Source: Doryteuthis pealeii
Taxonomy: Eukaryota > Mollusca > Cephalopoda > Myopsida > Loliginidae
Assembly (NCBI GenBank): GCA_023376005.1
Contig: CM042143.1
Span: 87,712,683 to 87,776,682 of the forward strand
Direction of reading: 5' to 3'
DNA: 64,000 nucleotides
Shown here: in pieces, positions 41,236-52,999 of the stretch
Layout of the letters: every line of letters starts with the position of its first letter
Numbering within the stretch: position 1 is the first letter of the stretch
Made by a program: the position numbers and the translations under genes
The notes under the pieces: generated by a model
What the model saw: the letters and a program-made list of their open reading frames with translations, nothing else
Database searches by the model: none
What the model was told of the DNA's origin: nothing

Positions 41236-41493
41236 TTCATTAACGAAATCCAGTGCTACCCAACAACTCCTGTGACAATACCGCTGCTAAACTGTACCTA
41301 TCTTTCCTTTGGATCACAGCGGCAGTGTAGAGAGGGAGGATTTGCTGCTTGGGCAACAGCTCATCTTCCATATGAACCCCACCCAGACTATGTAGTTTCA
41401 ATAAAAAAAAACTCCATCGTCTCTTGTAGACGGAAGGATGCCAACAACTTTATTTTTAAAAATAAAAGCATTTAAGGGATATTATATTCCACA
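41236..41493. other. Unannotated
   Basis: The 105-codon frame 41158-41475 spans the R1 hairpin and this segment. Its C-terminal part (GGFAAWATAHLPYEPHPDYV) looks protein-like, but no family is recognised. The A' copy is frameshifted. Confidence 0.2.
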
Positions 41494-41708
41494 CACAAGG
41501 TTCCTAGTTCGATACCGGTCCTCGCCAACTCAGCGTATGAGTAGCCAGGGGGATCTGTGCGGTAAAGTAAGGAGCTGGTGGTAGGTGTGGCGCTCCACCT
41601 CAGACACCAAAACAATCTCCTTGGTCTAGCGCTATTGAAAAGGAGATAGACTCCCTCGCTGACTGGCTGATACCGATTTTAGGCCGCCCGACGACTTTAC
41701 TTACTTTT
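41494..41708 (+). mobile_element. SINE A copy
   Basis: AAGGTTCCTAGTTCGATACC (B box), CGCCAACTCAGCGTATGAG, AGGTGTGGCGCTCCACC, CTCCTTGGTCTAGCGCTA, GCCCGACGACTTTACTTAC. A box missing. Mirror 46172-46394. Confidence 0.85.
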
Positions 41709-42822
41709 AAAAATATTTTACAATTAGTTCAAAATAATTTCCAAGGGTAAAATGAATATAAGTATAATATATAATATAAATTTTATTTCCCTTTTTTTGT
41801 TCATTTTTAGAATGTCAAGTGAGGCGTGTGTGTGTGTGTGTGTGTGTGTGTGGTGAGTGAGTGTGTGTGTGTCATCAACCGCGTCTAGACAAATAATTTT
41901 GACTCCATATCTCGTCGATCGTATCTAGGCAAATAATTTTAGCGAGAGAATTTGTCGATCTTTTTTCATCGGTTACACATAAAAGATTAATTTTCACGAG
42001 AAAAATCGGTAGGGATGAGAAACAATGTATTGATAACAGACTGTTTCTTAACAACATATTTTCCTAATGAAAATAAACGACCGTTTTCGCCCAATAATTT
42101 TTGGAAAAAAAATTTTTTTTTTTAAATCTTGGGGTACTGTAAAAGCGCTGCGGGTCGCACCCGTACTTGCCGAGGGTCGCACGCGGCCTGTGGACCGCAT
42201 ATTTGACATGCTTTGTGTACATGATTTCCACAAATTTCCATTTAAATATAGCTTTTTAATGCTCTTTATTTTCTGCCCCTGTAATCAGTAATTAGTTTAA
42301 TTTATTTCAATTAGTTAATTTATCTTTAATTAATCTCCCCTATATTAATGTTATCAATTAGCCACGTTTGGACAAGCCGAGACACGGTGATCTTAGATGG
42401 AATATCAAAGAACCATTTATACGTTGCGTTTTTGTTTGTATGGAGACCGTGCAGTGAAATAAAGTCTACGTTGTTTTGTGTGTATAAATATTTATAGAAA
42501 TGTCATTTTCATGGCGAGACCCAGCCAGTGACTTAACGGTTTGAGCAATAAATTGTAGACATGAAATTAATGCTTTATTATTCAAGGTTGAATACTTAAA
42601 GCAAATGGCTAAATCTTAAACTTAAGATGGCGCCTGCACGAAAGTCGTAAATGACAAGCTAGAGTAGATAACGCGGGAAAAGGCATTGCATTCCAACAAA
42701 GAAAAAAACAAACAAGTTATTACAAGTTTTCTGATATTGCAAATTGTGGAAGAAACGCATTGAAATTAATAGTCACTTTCTTGACCCGTTATTTCTCTAA
42801 ACTATACGAATATAGAAATTTA
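41709..42822. other. No gene; (GT)n and a possible transposon end
   Basis: (GT)n at 41828-41873. 42140-42285 contains GGGTCGCACCCGTACTTGCC, GCGGCCTGTGGACCGCATAT, TTGACATGC, and (reversed) CAGGGGCAGAAAATA at its right edge. Such GCGGCC...GACATG phrases beside a CAGGGGC terminus recall hAT element ends, but no partner end or 8-bp duplication was found. Confidence 0.35.
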
Positions 42823-43295
42823 GGTTAAATCCTACTTAATGGACACAAATTCCACCATCGTATGTCACCCCGCCGAAAGAAAAAAATACTAAAAATCAAG
42901 GAATCAACCGAATTTAATGAAATTTTCAGTGTTGATATATTAATGAATAAACAATATAATGCACTAGTTATTCGAAAACTTTTACATTTTTTCAGGTCAG
43001 TTAACTTTGAACCACGTATCTTTGAGCACGTAACACAGATTCACATATGTGGTTCAAAGTTAATTGACCTGAAAAAATGTAAAAGTTTTTAAATAAAATA
43101 CCTAGTGCATTATATATTTTATTCATTGGCCTTGTGCCACATCTAAGCTAAGCTTAGTAAATAACTATTTATTCATTAATGTATCAACACTGAAAATTTC
43201 ATTAAATTCGGTTAATTTCCTGATTTTGGTATTTATTTTTTTCGGCGGGGTGACATACGATCGAGGAATTTATGTCCGTTAAGTAGGATTTAACC
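42823..43295. mobile_element. MITE, GGTTAAATCC ends, 8-bp target duplication, nested fragment
   Basis: Long arms around a loop near 43035 share GGTTAAATCCTACTTAA, CGTATGTCACCCCGCCGAAA, AATTTAATGAAATTTTCAGT, GTTGATA and CAGGTCAGTTAACTTTGAAC with their complements. GAAATTTA (42815-42822) and GAAATTTG (43296-43303) are an 8-bp duplication with one mismatch. The right arm holds about 48 extra bases (GGCCTTGTGCCACATC... to 43178) flanked by TTTATTCATT on both sides, a nested insertion. Arm A' begins inside this hairpin. Confidence 0.85.
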
Positions 43296-43317
43296 GAAAT
43301 TTGTTTTGAACATTGAA

Positions 43318-43620
43318 GCGGCTACCCGGTGATGCCTGAGTTGAGGGGGTATAAAAAGAGTTCGCCATGCAGATCCATTGATTGTTTTGGTCTTCCATAA
43401 CTGATTTGTTTATGTTTTAATCACGAACGCAGCTAATGATTTTCCCTTCTCTTACTATTCAAATTCTAATTTGTAAATATCTTCAATAATATAAATAAAA
43501 TCTTCATTATTTTTGCACAAAAAACAAACTCTGGTGATAGTGAATGTGTATATATATAGTTTATCGTTGATTGTTTTATTTTCGTAGTTCCCTCTACACA
43601 TGTTGGCTGTCAACTCCTAC
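43318..43620 (+). repeat. R3 repeat, diverged copy in the spacer
   Basis: CGGCTACCCGGTGATGCCTG, AGTTGAGGGGGTATAAAAAG, GCAGATCCATTGATTG, ATTATTTTTGCAC, ACTCTGGTGATAGTGAATGT, GTTGATTGTTTTATTTTCG align with the reverse of 28290-28700. The divergence is mostly substitutions, unlike the indel-type differences between A and A'. Confidence 0.7.
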
Positions 43621-43764
43621 ACTAGTAAGACCTTTTCCTGTTTTTTTAAATTATTATTATTTGCAAGCACCCGACAGGCTGTGAGCGCGAAGATGACTCT
43701 TGAGTCCACTGAGGCTCCTGAAGGATCTACTACATAGTAAATATACTTGAATGTCAGTAGCGTT

Positions 43765-44345
43765 TTACACTGTATCCTTGTGTTTTATCAGATGACTCAC
43801 CAGGTCAGCCCTGGAGAGACATATTCTTCCACATAAACTACATGTTGGAACTTCTCGATTTTGATGTTGCTGGGCTGAAAATCACCCTTTCTAATAACCT
43901 CCCTCAATTTTTGGTGTCTAATTCAGTGGGACATAAATTATTTTACAGACGGTAGTTGGTGGCTCTCCAGCCAGGTCTATTACAAGCTAGATTCTCCCAG
44001 TCCTCCACAGTGATGGCAGCATTCTTCAGAGTGTCTTTGTGGCAGTCCCTAAACCTCAATTTGGGCTTGGACTGACGAGGTTTGCCAATTGAGATTTCCC
44101 TGTAAAATAGTTGTTTTGGGATTCTGCAATCATTCATGCGAACTAGATGACCAGACCAGCGAAGACAAAATCCCAGAATCAAACTCTCAATACTAGGCAG
44201 GTGACATCTTTCAAATATTGTAGTGTCTGGTGTTAATTGCGGCCATTCTATCACTAAAATCATGCGAAGGCAATTCTGATGGAATCTCTCAAGTGTCCTG
44301 AGATGTCTGTAAACAACCTGAGTCCCTGCACATACATATTGATCG
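43765..44345 (-). mobile_element. LINE ORF2 C-terminal remnant with zinc finger
   Basis: Minus strand: QYVCAGTQVVYRHLRTLERF, HQNCLRMILVIEWPQLTPDT, then SIESLILGFCLRWSGHLVRM, NDCRIPKQLFYREISIGKPR, RDCHKDTLKNAAI, ENLACNRPGWR. This fits the segment after the reverse-transcriptase domain of many non-LTR elements (LRWxGHVxRMxDxRxPKxLxYGEL...GRPxLRFKDxxKxxLK). At 43858-43777 follows PTCSLCGRICLSRADLVSHL, a CxxC...H finger. The finger is in a different frame from the first part and the usual glycine of GEL is lost, so it is a pseudogene. 5' part absent; the N at 44424 lies just upstream. Confidence 0.8.
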
Positions 44346-44423
44346 CAACGTCTTGTCAGGTGATTGCCACTCCTTCATTCTTAATCTTCCATAGTTTTGG
44401 TGGAGGCACCGGTTCTGGTTTTA

Positions 44424-44424
44424 N
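44424..44424. other. Single N in the assembly
   Basis: One undetermined base, the only N in the window, inside the spacer between arms A and A'. It may be a scaffolding or patch join rather than a simple ambiguous base. Confidence 0.9.
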
Positions 44425-44810
44425 CTGACCAGCAAAAATGAGGTTGAAGGGCATCGAAAGGAAAAAAGAACATACTGGCCGTCTAACACCTTTGATTAAG
44501 AAAGCACGAATATCGGGCCAGAAGAATTGGCTGAGAATGGTTGGGGCCTATGCAAATTTTCTCGAGATCAGCTTATGCCATAAAAACACCACGAGCGGAA
44601 GAGAAAAACGCCAGACGCTTTTGAAACGTGGTACTGTTCGTAATATTTTGAAACGGGGAGACTTCGTCAGACTTTAAAAGCTGGGAAAGCAATCACTCGG
44701 CGTTCATTTCAATAAACAATTTATGAACACCACCCAAAAATAAAATAATAAAAATAAACATTTTGTAAAAATTCTTAAATTAAGCAATTAAAACAATTTC
44801 GAATGTCAAT
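44425..44810. other. Unique segment between N and arm A'
   Basis: Not seen elsewhere in the window. It includes a 79-codon plus frame (44438-44677) rich in K and R, such as LKRGTVRNILKRGDFVRL, without a recognised family. If A' really derives from the locus of arm A, this segment should be the reverse complement of what follows 43063 on that molecule, but it does not match 43064-43450. Confidence 0.4.
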
Positions 44811-46171
44811 TAACTTTGAACCACATATGTGTGAATCTGTGTACGTGCTCAAAGATACGTGGTTCAAAGTTAACTGACCTGAAAAATGTAAAGTTTTCGA
44901 AATAACTAGTGCATTATATTGTTTATTCATTAATATATCAACACTGAAAATTTCATTAAATTCGGTTGATTCCTTGATTTTTAGTAATTTTTTTCTTTCG
45001 GCGGGGTGACATACGATGGTGAATTGTGTCCATTAAGTAGGATTTAACCTAAATTTTCTATATTCGTATAGTTTAGAGAAATAACGGTCAAGAAAGTGAC
45101 TATTAATTTCAATGCGTTTCTTCCACAATTTGCAATATCAGAAAACTTGTAATAACTTGTTTGTTTTTTTCTTTGTTGGAATGCAATGCCTTTTCCCGCG
45201 TTATCTACTCTAGCTTGTCATTTACGACTTTCGTGCAGGCGCCATCTTAAGTTTAAGATTTAGCCATTTGCTTAAGTAATTCAACCTTGAATAATAAAGC
45301 ATTAATTTCATGTCTACAATTTATTGCTCAAACCGTTAAGTCACTGGCTGGGGTCTCGCCATGAAAATGACATTTCTATAAATATTTATACACACAAAAC
45401 AACGTAGACTTTATTTCACTGCACGGTCTCCATACAAACAAAAACGCAACGTATAAATGGTTCTTTGATATTCCATCTAGATCACCGTGTCTCGGCTTGT
45501 CCAAACGTGGGCTAATGATAACATTAATATAGGGGAGATTAATTTAAAGATAAATTAACTAATTGAAATAAATTAAACTAATTACTGATTACAGGGGCAG
45601 AAAATAAGAGCATTAAAAAAGCATGGAAAATTTGTGGAAATCATGTACACAAAGCATGTCAAATATGCGGTCCACAGGGCCGCGCTGCGACCCTCGGCAA
45701 GTACGGAGTGCGACCCGCAGCGCTTTTACAGTACCCCAAGATTTAAAAAAAAAAATTTTTTTTCCAAAAATTATTGGCGAAAACGGTCGTTTATTTTCAT
45801 TAGGAAAATTATGTTGTTAAGAAACAGTCTGTTATCAATACATTGTTTCTCATCCCTACCGATTTTTCTTCGTGAAAATTAATCTTTTATGTGTAACCGA
45901 TGAAAAAAGATCGACAAATCTCTCCGCTAAAATTATTTGCCTAGATACGATCGACGAGATATGGAGGTCAAAATATTTGTCTAGACGCGGTTGATGACAC
46001 ACCACACACTCACTACACACACACACACACACACACACACCACAACACACGCCTCACTTGACATTCTAAAAATGAACAAAAAAAGGGAAATAAAATTTTA
46101 TATTATATATTATACTTATATTCATTTTTACCCTTGGAAATTATTTTGAACTAATTTGTAAAATATTTTTA

Positions 46172-46394
46172 AAAAGTAAGTTAAAGTCGTCGGGCGGCCT
46201 AAAATCGGTATCAGCCAGTCAGCGAGGGAAGTCTATCTCCTTTTCAATAGCGCTAGACAAGGAGATTGTTTTGGTGTCTTGAGGTGGAGCGCCACACCTA
46301 CCACCAGCTCCTACTTTACCGCACAGATCCCTGTTGCTACTCATACGCTGAGTTGGCGAGGACACGGTATCGAACTAGGAACCTTGTGTGTGGA
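46172..46394 (-). mobile_element. SINE A (mirror of 41494-41708)
   Basis: AAGTCGTCGGGCGGCCTAAA, CGCTAGACAAGGAG, GCGCCACACCTACCACCAG, TATCGAACTAGGAACCTTG. Single-base losses compared with the arm A copy. Confidence 0.8.
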
Positions 46395-46649
46395 ATATAA
46401 TATCCCTTAAATGCTTTAATTTTAAAAATAAAGTTGTTGGCATCCTTCCGTCTACAAGAGACGATGGAGTTTTTTTTATTGAAACTACATAGTCTGGGTG
46501 GCGTTCATATGGAAGATGAGCTGTTGCCCAAGCAGCAAATCCTCCCTCTCTACACTGCCGCTGTGATCCAAAGGAAAGATAAGGTACAGTTTAGCAGCGT
46601 ATTGTCACAGGAGTTGTTGGGTAGCACTGGATTTCGTTAATGAATGAAG

Positions 46650-46935
46650 TTCCAATTCTAGATTTTGGGGAGTGTGGAGTCAGAGAGGACCTGGGAGTAA
46701 TGGGATGAAATTCATCGCCATTTACTCTCAGGTCCTCTCTGACTCGGAGTGTAGTACCTGTTAGGGTCCCATCTGGGTGAATAGAAAAATAAGTTTAACA
46801 AAATTTGTTTAAGAAAATTGAGTTAGAAAAAAAAATTGAATACCATCAAGAATGAGCAAAGCAAAACATCTTCGGTATAAAATAACCCAACAAAGGTTGA
46901 CATGCCGTAAAGGTCGAACAACCAACATACCACCA
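46650..46935 (-). repeat. R1 with hairpin (mirror of 40940-41235)
   Basis: Includes the CAGAGAGGACCTGGGAGTAA hairpin at 46680-46745 and GTTGACATGCCGTAAAGG at the end. Confidence 0.75.
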
Positions 46936-47689
46936 ACCAACCTACTCCTAAATTCATAGGAGTAAGGCCATTCCAAAATGGTTTTAACTCGGTAGAAGAT
47001 CAATGACGTCCGAACATGTAACAATTTTCGTCATACAACGTGTGATAGCACGTGCGATATCTTGCTCTCATCAGCTGCCATACTAGAGTGATAACACAGT
47101 TTCGGTTAGCGAGCAGGAATGCCACTTTCTAGCGCCTACCAAGCAGCTTTCGCCACCGTAAATTTTATTTTTTCTTTAAATCAAACATATGATCTATATA
47201 ATCAAAATAAAAGTTCGCCTCATTAACTTTGATTATTCTCTTTCTTTTCATTTCGGTTGTTTGTTTGTTTTTAGATTTTAGATTTCAAAAAACAGATTTT
47301 TTTTTTCTTATGATTAAATCAATTGCTACGTCCCTATCTCTTTGCTGCTTATACAACAGTAAGTAATTTTTACACATGTAATATTATTCCATTGAACTAA
47401 TGAGATTTTTCAAGGAGTCACGTAAAAGAGATCGCTATTGATTATTCATATGCCCGGGCCTTTTGTGTGTGCTTTTGAAAGTCTCAGAAGCAATAACATT
47501 ATTTGGTAATTGGGGAGTGGTGTTGTTAGAATATTCGGTTATTTAGAAAAATTGTCACCAAATTTATTTACAAGCAATGTTAAATAGCTGTCGACATGTC
47601 GTTAAAATCAAGCAATCTGAATGATATCTATGAGTCAATGGTGACTATTTTAATTATGTGTATTACTGTTAAATATAAAGTTCCAATTC

Positions 47690-47925
47690 TGAAGCTCGGG
47701 AAATGTAGGGTACCCCTTCATCATTAATACCCCCAGGTCAACCCTCACCCGGAGTGGTTAGTACCCGTTAGGTGCTGTCTATGGGTTAAATAGAAAAATT
47801 GAGTTTTTAAAAGATTGAGTTTTAAAAGAATTTTCAATACCCATCAAGAATGAATAAAATGTCTTCGGTAGAAAAAAACCCAACAAAGGTTGACATGCGT
47901 AAATTCCAACCAACCAGGCAATCAA
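47690..47925 (-). repeat. R1 (mirror of 39945-40205)
   Basis: TACCCCTTCATCATTAATAC, CCCATCAAGAATGAATAAAA, GGTTGACATGCGTAAATTCC; one G of the GCCGT word is missing here. Confidence 0.75.
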
Positions 47926-48294
47926 TCAACTTAACGAGTTTTCCGAGTTGTGAACAGTCACTCGGACGATTTTTTTGCTTTGTTGAGAGCTAAAATTTAA
48001 ATTTCATGCGAGCTTCAAATATGCTTATGTTGATAAGTTCACTAAAAACATTTAAGTTTACAAATTTATACGCCAAAAGAAAAATATAATTTATTTTTAA
48101 AAAATAGACATTTAAAAAATATTACAGCACATAATTTCATTATATTCTATTTTTCTATATCTTTATAAAATACAAAAGTTACTTTTCTTATTACAAAAAA
48201 AAAAACGTAACAAAATTTTTTTTTCAGGGGCGGGAACTGGAAAGGATTATGACATATTTTATTTGCAATGGGAAATTGATTTAATATCGAGAGA

Positions 48295-48910
48295 ACGTTG
48301 GGTTGGATGGATTTTACGGCATGTCAACCCTTATTGGGTTATTTTCATCGAATATATTTTATTTTATTCATATCTTGATGGTAATTCAACATTTTTAAAC
48401 TCGTTTTTTCTATATATCTCACAGATGGGACCCTAACAGGTACTAACACTCCGGGCCAGAATGTATCTGGGATTAATGGTGATAAAAGGGTACTCCACAT
48501 TCCCCAGAGCTCTAGAATTTGAAACCATAGGATTTTAATGTTATACCCAGGACACTAAGACCCTTAGCCATCTCCTTTCTATAACATATATGATAAAAAG
48601 GGTTGGAGGCTTTCCATAAGGGCATAGGGTTGGAACAATCATATAGGTGCTACGACCTTGACGTGACCAGCTGATTGATTGAAGGGAGTCTCTCGACCGC
48701 CATCTAGCCTAAGCACGGGCCAAAGTGGAGTGTTGCAAGTAATGGACTGCTCAGCCACCACAGTTCCATCCTTAAGCATCACAGGTCGCCACCCACGGCC
48801 AACAGGTTTGCCCTATCGCTTGGGTGAGGTTTACCCCTCTGCAGACGGTGAACAATGTGTGTATTCTAAAGCTGCAGCCGACAGGGCTGGAGAGGAACGT
48901 ATTAAACTCG
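48295..48910 (+). repeat. R1 (mirror of 38980-39595)
   Basis: GTTGGATGGATTTTACGGCA to AGCCGACAGGGCTGGAGAGG, the full family in forward orientation. Confidence 0.75.
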
Positions 48911-50204
48911 TAATTTAAGGCTACCGCTGTATCTATGTATAAACAGTTTTATATAACTTTACATTCCAACCCGATAAGCAAAACGAATGTCATCTAAAAG
49001 TCAGACAAAAATGTTAATGATGACCATTTAGTGGTTGATATCTATTACTGAAATGATAACAGAGTGAAAGAAAGAGAGCATAAATGCAAATAGATTATAC
49101 ACTTGGATTCTTATTCAATATACGTATACATATTTACCCAACTTCTCCACCCAAGTAGGATGTTGACCACAAGTGTTAACAAAATAGAGGTGGGAGACCA
49201 AGAGGTGTAACAGTGGACTGTAAATAGCACGGAAAAAGTTTAGAAGGAAAATAAGAATTACGTGTTAGATTAGAATGAAAAGTTTAAGGATGAATTAGCA
49301 TAATGCCACATGGTACTTTTTTTATTGTCAAGACGTGTTCACGTGGTGAAGTGGGAGAGGAGGAGGGGTGAGAGGTAGATTGAGTCTGGTACGATGCGTT
49401 GCCAGAGTGAGACATAGGTTCTGCTCTCGGCAGTTATGACTTAGGGGAAAATAAAAATCCCATAGAAAAAAGAAGTGGCCTTGTGTTATTACTAAAAAAC
49501 TATTAAATTGCACAAAGGCAAGATGTCTCCCAGCACCACCAAAGTTGGTTTCCAGACCCAAAAAAACAAGGATTATCAAGCCACTGAGGATCAGCCAGCA
49601 ACCAAGGATTCGAGCCTCTCCAATGTAGTGCCTGTCCAGAGATAAGTATCACAATATTTATTATCCAACACATCTTCCATCCAAGATTAGAGGAGCATAA
49701 CGTAATACAAGGTCAATTTCTTAAAGCGGAGTTAACAGGGATTAAAAATGAAATTTAAATTACATTTTTTCAAAATTAATACAATCTCCCATGAACCCAC
49801 AGACAGGAAAAATCATCTTGGGATGTGAGGAAAAAGGCGAGTTACTTTCACCAAGAAATCCCTACGGCATTTCGAACTCAGGCCTTAAGTGGGATTAGAT
49901 CACTATATACTGGACAGCAAAGATATCTAATTCTCTAATGAGGTAGCTTAGACCACGGAAAGAAGTCTGAAACTTAAAAAACTACTTTTTTCTTTGTTTC
50001 TTCTTTTTCCTTCCCTCTAATTCCCTTTCAGCGTTGACAACCGACAATGAACGAGAGAAACACCAAATGTAATTGGAATTAGGAAGGAAAATTAGCGAAA
50101 ACCAAAAACGAACATGCACAAGGCGACCTTAAACCAACGTTAAAATCATTAAAAATTCAACATTTTGAATTCAGTTTTACTTCATTGATATAACCAGATA
50201 GTTG

Positions 50205-50575
50205 CTAGAGTAGTTAAGAAGAACGGGTAAACTGTGAAAATTCTGTCAGCTATCAGCCATAGATTTCAATCGAGATTGAAGTCCAGGACTCATTGAAGGT
50301 ATTGCAGAACTGTTAATGTTTCTTTATCTGAAGACACCTGGATCACTTAATTTAAACGTATTGTTGGGATATTATCTTGCTGGAAATGATAATCGCAGCA
50401 CCACAGATCCAAGTACGCACGACTTATGTTGTAGATTTTCATCTTCGGAAGTTTTTTTGCGTGCAGTTATATCTTTCCAACTTGTGGATCCGTGAATAAT
50501 TCTCATTGCTCCAAGTGAACGCAAAAAATCCTTTGTCTTCCCCATCACGTTGTTTAACATCTTATTATAATGGAG
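50205..50575 (-). pseudogene. Tc1-like remnant (mirror of 37305-37683)
   Basis: Minus strand starts MGKTKDFLRSLGAMRIIHGS and is broken by several indels; the DDE part is unreadable as one frame. It adds no independent evidence for a second insertion. Confidence 0.65.
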
Positions 50576-51589
50576 ATGCGTGTTTTATCTGTTCTGTAAC
50601 CGAAAGACTTCATATTTTTAACTATACAAGCACAATTCCCTTGTTATTTACATCAATTCTCCATGATTTTATTTTGTTATATAAACCTCAATTATACATA
50701 AAATTGTTTTACTATCATTAATACTGTTAACCCATATACTACATGCTACATAACATTGCAAACTTGTATTTGATATATACCAACAAATAAGCGGAATTAC
50801 AGTGTGAAGGAAAGGCTTAATCTTGCAATTGATCTTAAAATTGATTTTAATAAATATTATGCTTTAGTATATTGATTTCTAATTGTTAGGTTTTCACTAT
50901 TGAATATAGCAATCAAATCTCGGATAAATCTTTAAAACAATCCCTTATAACAAGAAAAGAAACTAACTGTAATATCTCTTTTACTTCCTATTCTTAACGT
51001 TAAATAGCTTACACATTAGGAAAAATTTACAATGAAAGACAGAAGTAAATGCGAAAATATGGAAGATGTTATTCAAAGTTGTTCATTTCAAAAACCTCCC
51101 TGTTCCAACTCTTTTATTTCTGCATTCTTAATTCAATGTCATTAGCCTTTCTAATTTGAATATGATGATTTTATTATATTAAAATGAAAATACTTGCACC
51201 CGAGGGTGCATATATTTGCTATCAAGAATAACAATGTGCGCACTCTATGGCACACATCGGTGGGTTTTTGCTGGAATTATCAAAAAATAATTTTTTCTAA
51301 AATATATAGTCTAGGAAGTTTTGCCGATTTAAAATATTAAGTTAATTAACTTAAATTTTGTCTTCCAATTTTCCCATAATTCACCTGTCAATTTATTGTG
51401 CATTTAACAATTGTTTCTGTAAAATTTGAGTTTTATTTTTTTTTCTTTGTGCTTATAACATATAAAAAATACTGGCAATCATACAGGCATAATTTCTGAA
51501 ATATGGAATGAAAATATTAAAAATTGATGATGTACCGAATACTTCTTAGTTAGTCAAGTTATATTCTCAAAAAACGATTTATGAAATCA

Positions 51590-51860
51590 TCATTTCAGTC
51601 ATGTTACGCAATTTAGCACGGATATCCATAAATCCTCTCGCAAACCTCTCCGCAGCCATCTCTATCATTCATTGCCTCCGGGAGGTCCTCTGCACAGTAA
51701 TTCTAGTATCCTTGCATAGTTTGTCAATGTAGGTCCTTGTGGGCGGCCACACCACAGCATGTTCCATGTGTTGGCTTCTACAGGAGAACGTCGCTTGGAG
51801 TTCGGTCTAGCTTTCGTCAAGGCAGCCAGCAATTTTTGCCTTGTTCTGCTCACACAGGTG
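51590..51860 (-). mobile_element. LINE 3' end (mirror of 36061-36358)
   Basis: Minus strand contains RTYIDKLCKDTR and YCAEDLPEAMNDRDG in frames shifted by indels. The residue at the 'AEDL' position is D here and Y in arm A; D is the usual one, so this base may be truer or represent the other haplotype. Confidence 0.65.
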
Positions 51861-52029
51861 GTTTATGAGAATAGTGGGCAAGGGGCGTACAGCTGCTGTC
51901 CTTTGGGTGCTTATTATTAAAATAGTCATTATCAATTAAGCATCTTTTTATTCAAAAACGATGGTCTCTATTAAAAGTCTAGCTGAATAAGATTTGCCGC
52001 AAAACTTCCCATATTATCAATCCTTAATA

Positions 52030-52431
52030 TGTTGTCTATAATATATATATATATATATATAAAAATATATATATATATGAGAAATAAATATTTACATTGT
52101 ATAAAGAGCAATAAATAATTGTGATAATTTGCATAATGATTTTAACAAAAACTGAGTTAGTAAAAATTATTTGCTGTCACTGATTATAATACTCTTCAGA
52201 TTATTTTTCAAACGTATCAAAAAGCAATCCTATGTATATATTTGTTATGGTTTGTTTGTTAGAGGCTTACAAAAATAAGATCAGCAAACAAAATGATAAA
52301 ATATTGGTTCTTAATCATTTATATATTTTAAATAAATTTCCAGGGCAACCCCTCTTTCGCAAAGGTTTGAGATAGACGCAATATATATTATAACTGGGAG
52401 TTATACATACACACATACATTATATATATAT

Positions 52432-52476
<45 letters not shown>

Positions 52477-52510
52477 TATATATGTAGTGTGTGTGTGTGT
52501 CTTGGTTGTG
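52030..52510. repeat. (AT)n and (GT)n microsatellites
   Basis: AT tracts at 52040-52078 and 52424-52484, then (GT)n to 52527. They mirror the 35570-35940 microsatellites, but the AT tract is longer. Confidence 0.85.
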
Positions 52511-52999
52511 TGTGTGTGTGTGTGTGCATGAACTTCAGTTAGGTTATTGTAATTAATCTTTATCTCTGTATATCATGCTGTATACACAATATTTCTAGAG
52601 TGTAAATAATTCTGATACGAATTAATCAGACAGAAACATCCCCCAATCCTAACCCACTGTGTGGTGTGGTAGGGGGTGGGGATGCTTTATGATTTTGGCT
52701 TTGCATCCACAAGTATTTTCACTTTCCAACCCTAACTAATTTATTTCATAAATTCCTTCAAATGTTTGTTTTCTTTTTTCTTTTTCTTGTCTGTCTGGAT
52801 TCGCAGGACTATGTAAATTCCTTTCATGAAATGAAAAATTCCACGGCATGTTATTAAGATAATACACCAGCGGAAAATTGGAATAGGGAATGCCTCGGAG
52901 GTTTAGAGAACTCGCTGCATGCCACACCACAAGGATTACTGTCGACTCATGAAAGGACGAACCTCATTAAATTACATAGTTGGCGGGTTCTTCAAATGC

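Larger units (their letters stand above)
28252..43063 (+). repeat. Arm A of the giant A-A'-A repeat
   Basis: About 14.8 kb whose reverse complement is 44811-59806, with the same order of all internal repeats. The first 4.5 kb recurs in direct orientation at 59807-64000. Several features are intact only in this copy: the C2H2 tail at 29781-29849 and the frame at 33112-33507 are frameshifted in A'. A looks like finished consensus sequence; A' looks like noisy single-read sequence. Confidence 0.9.
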
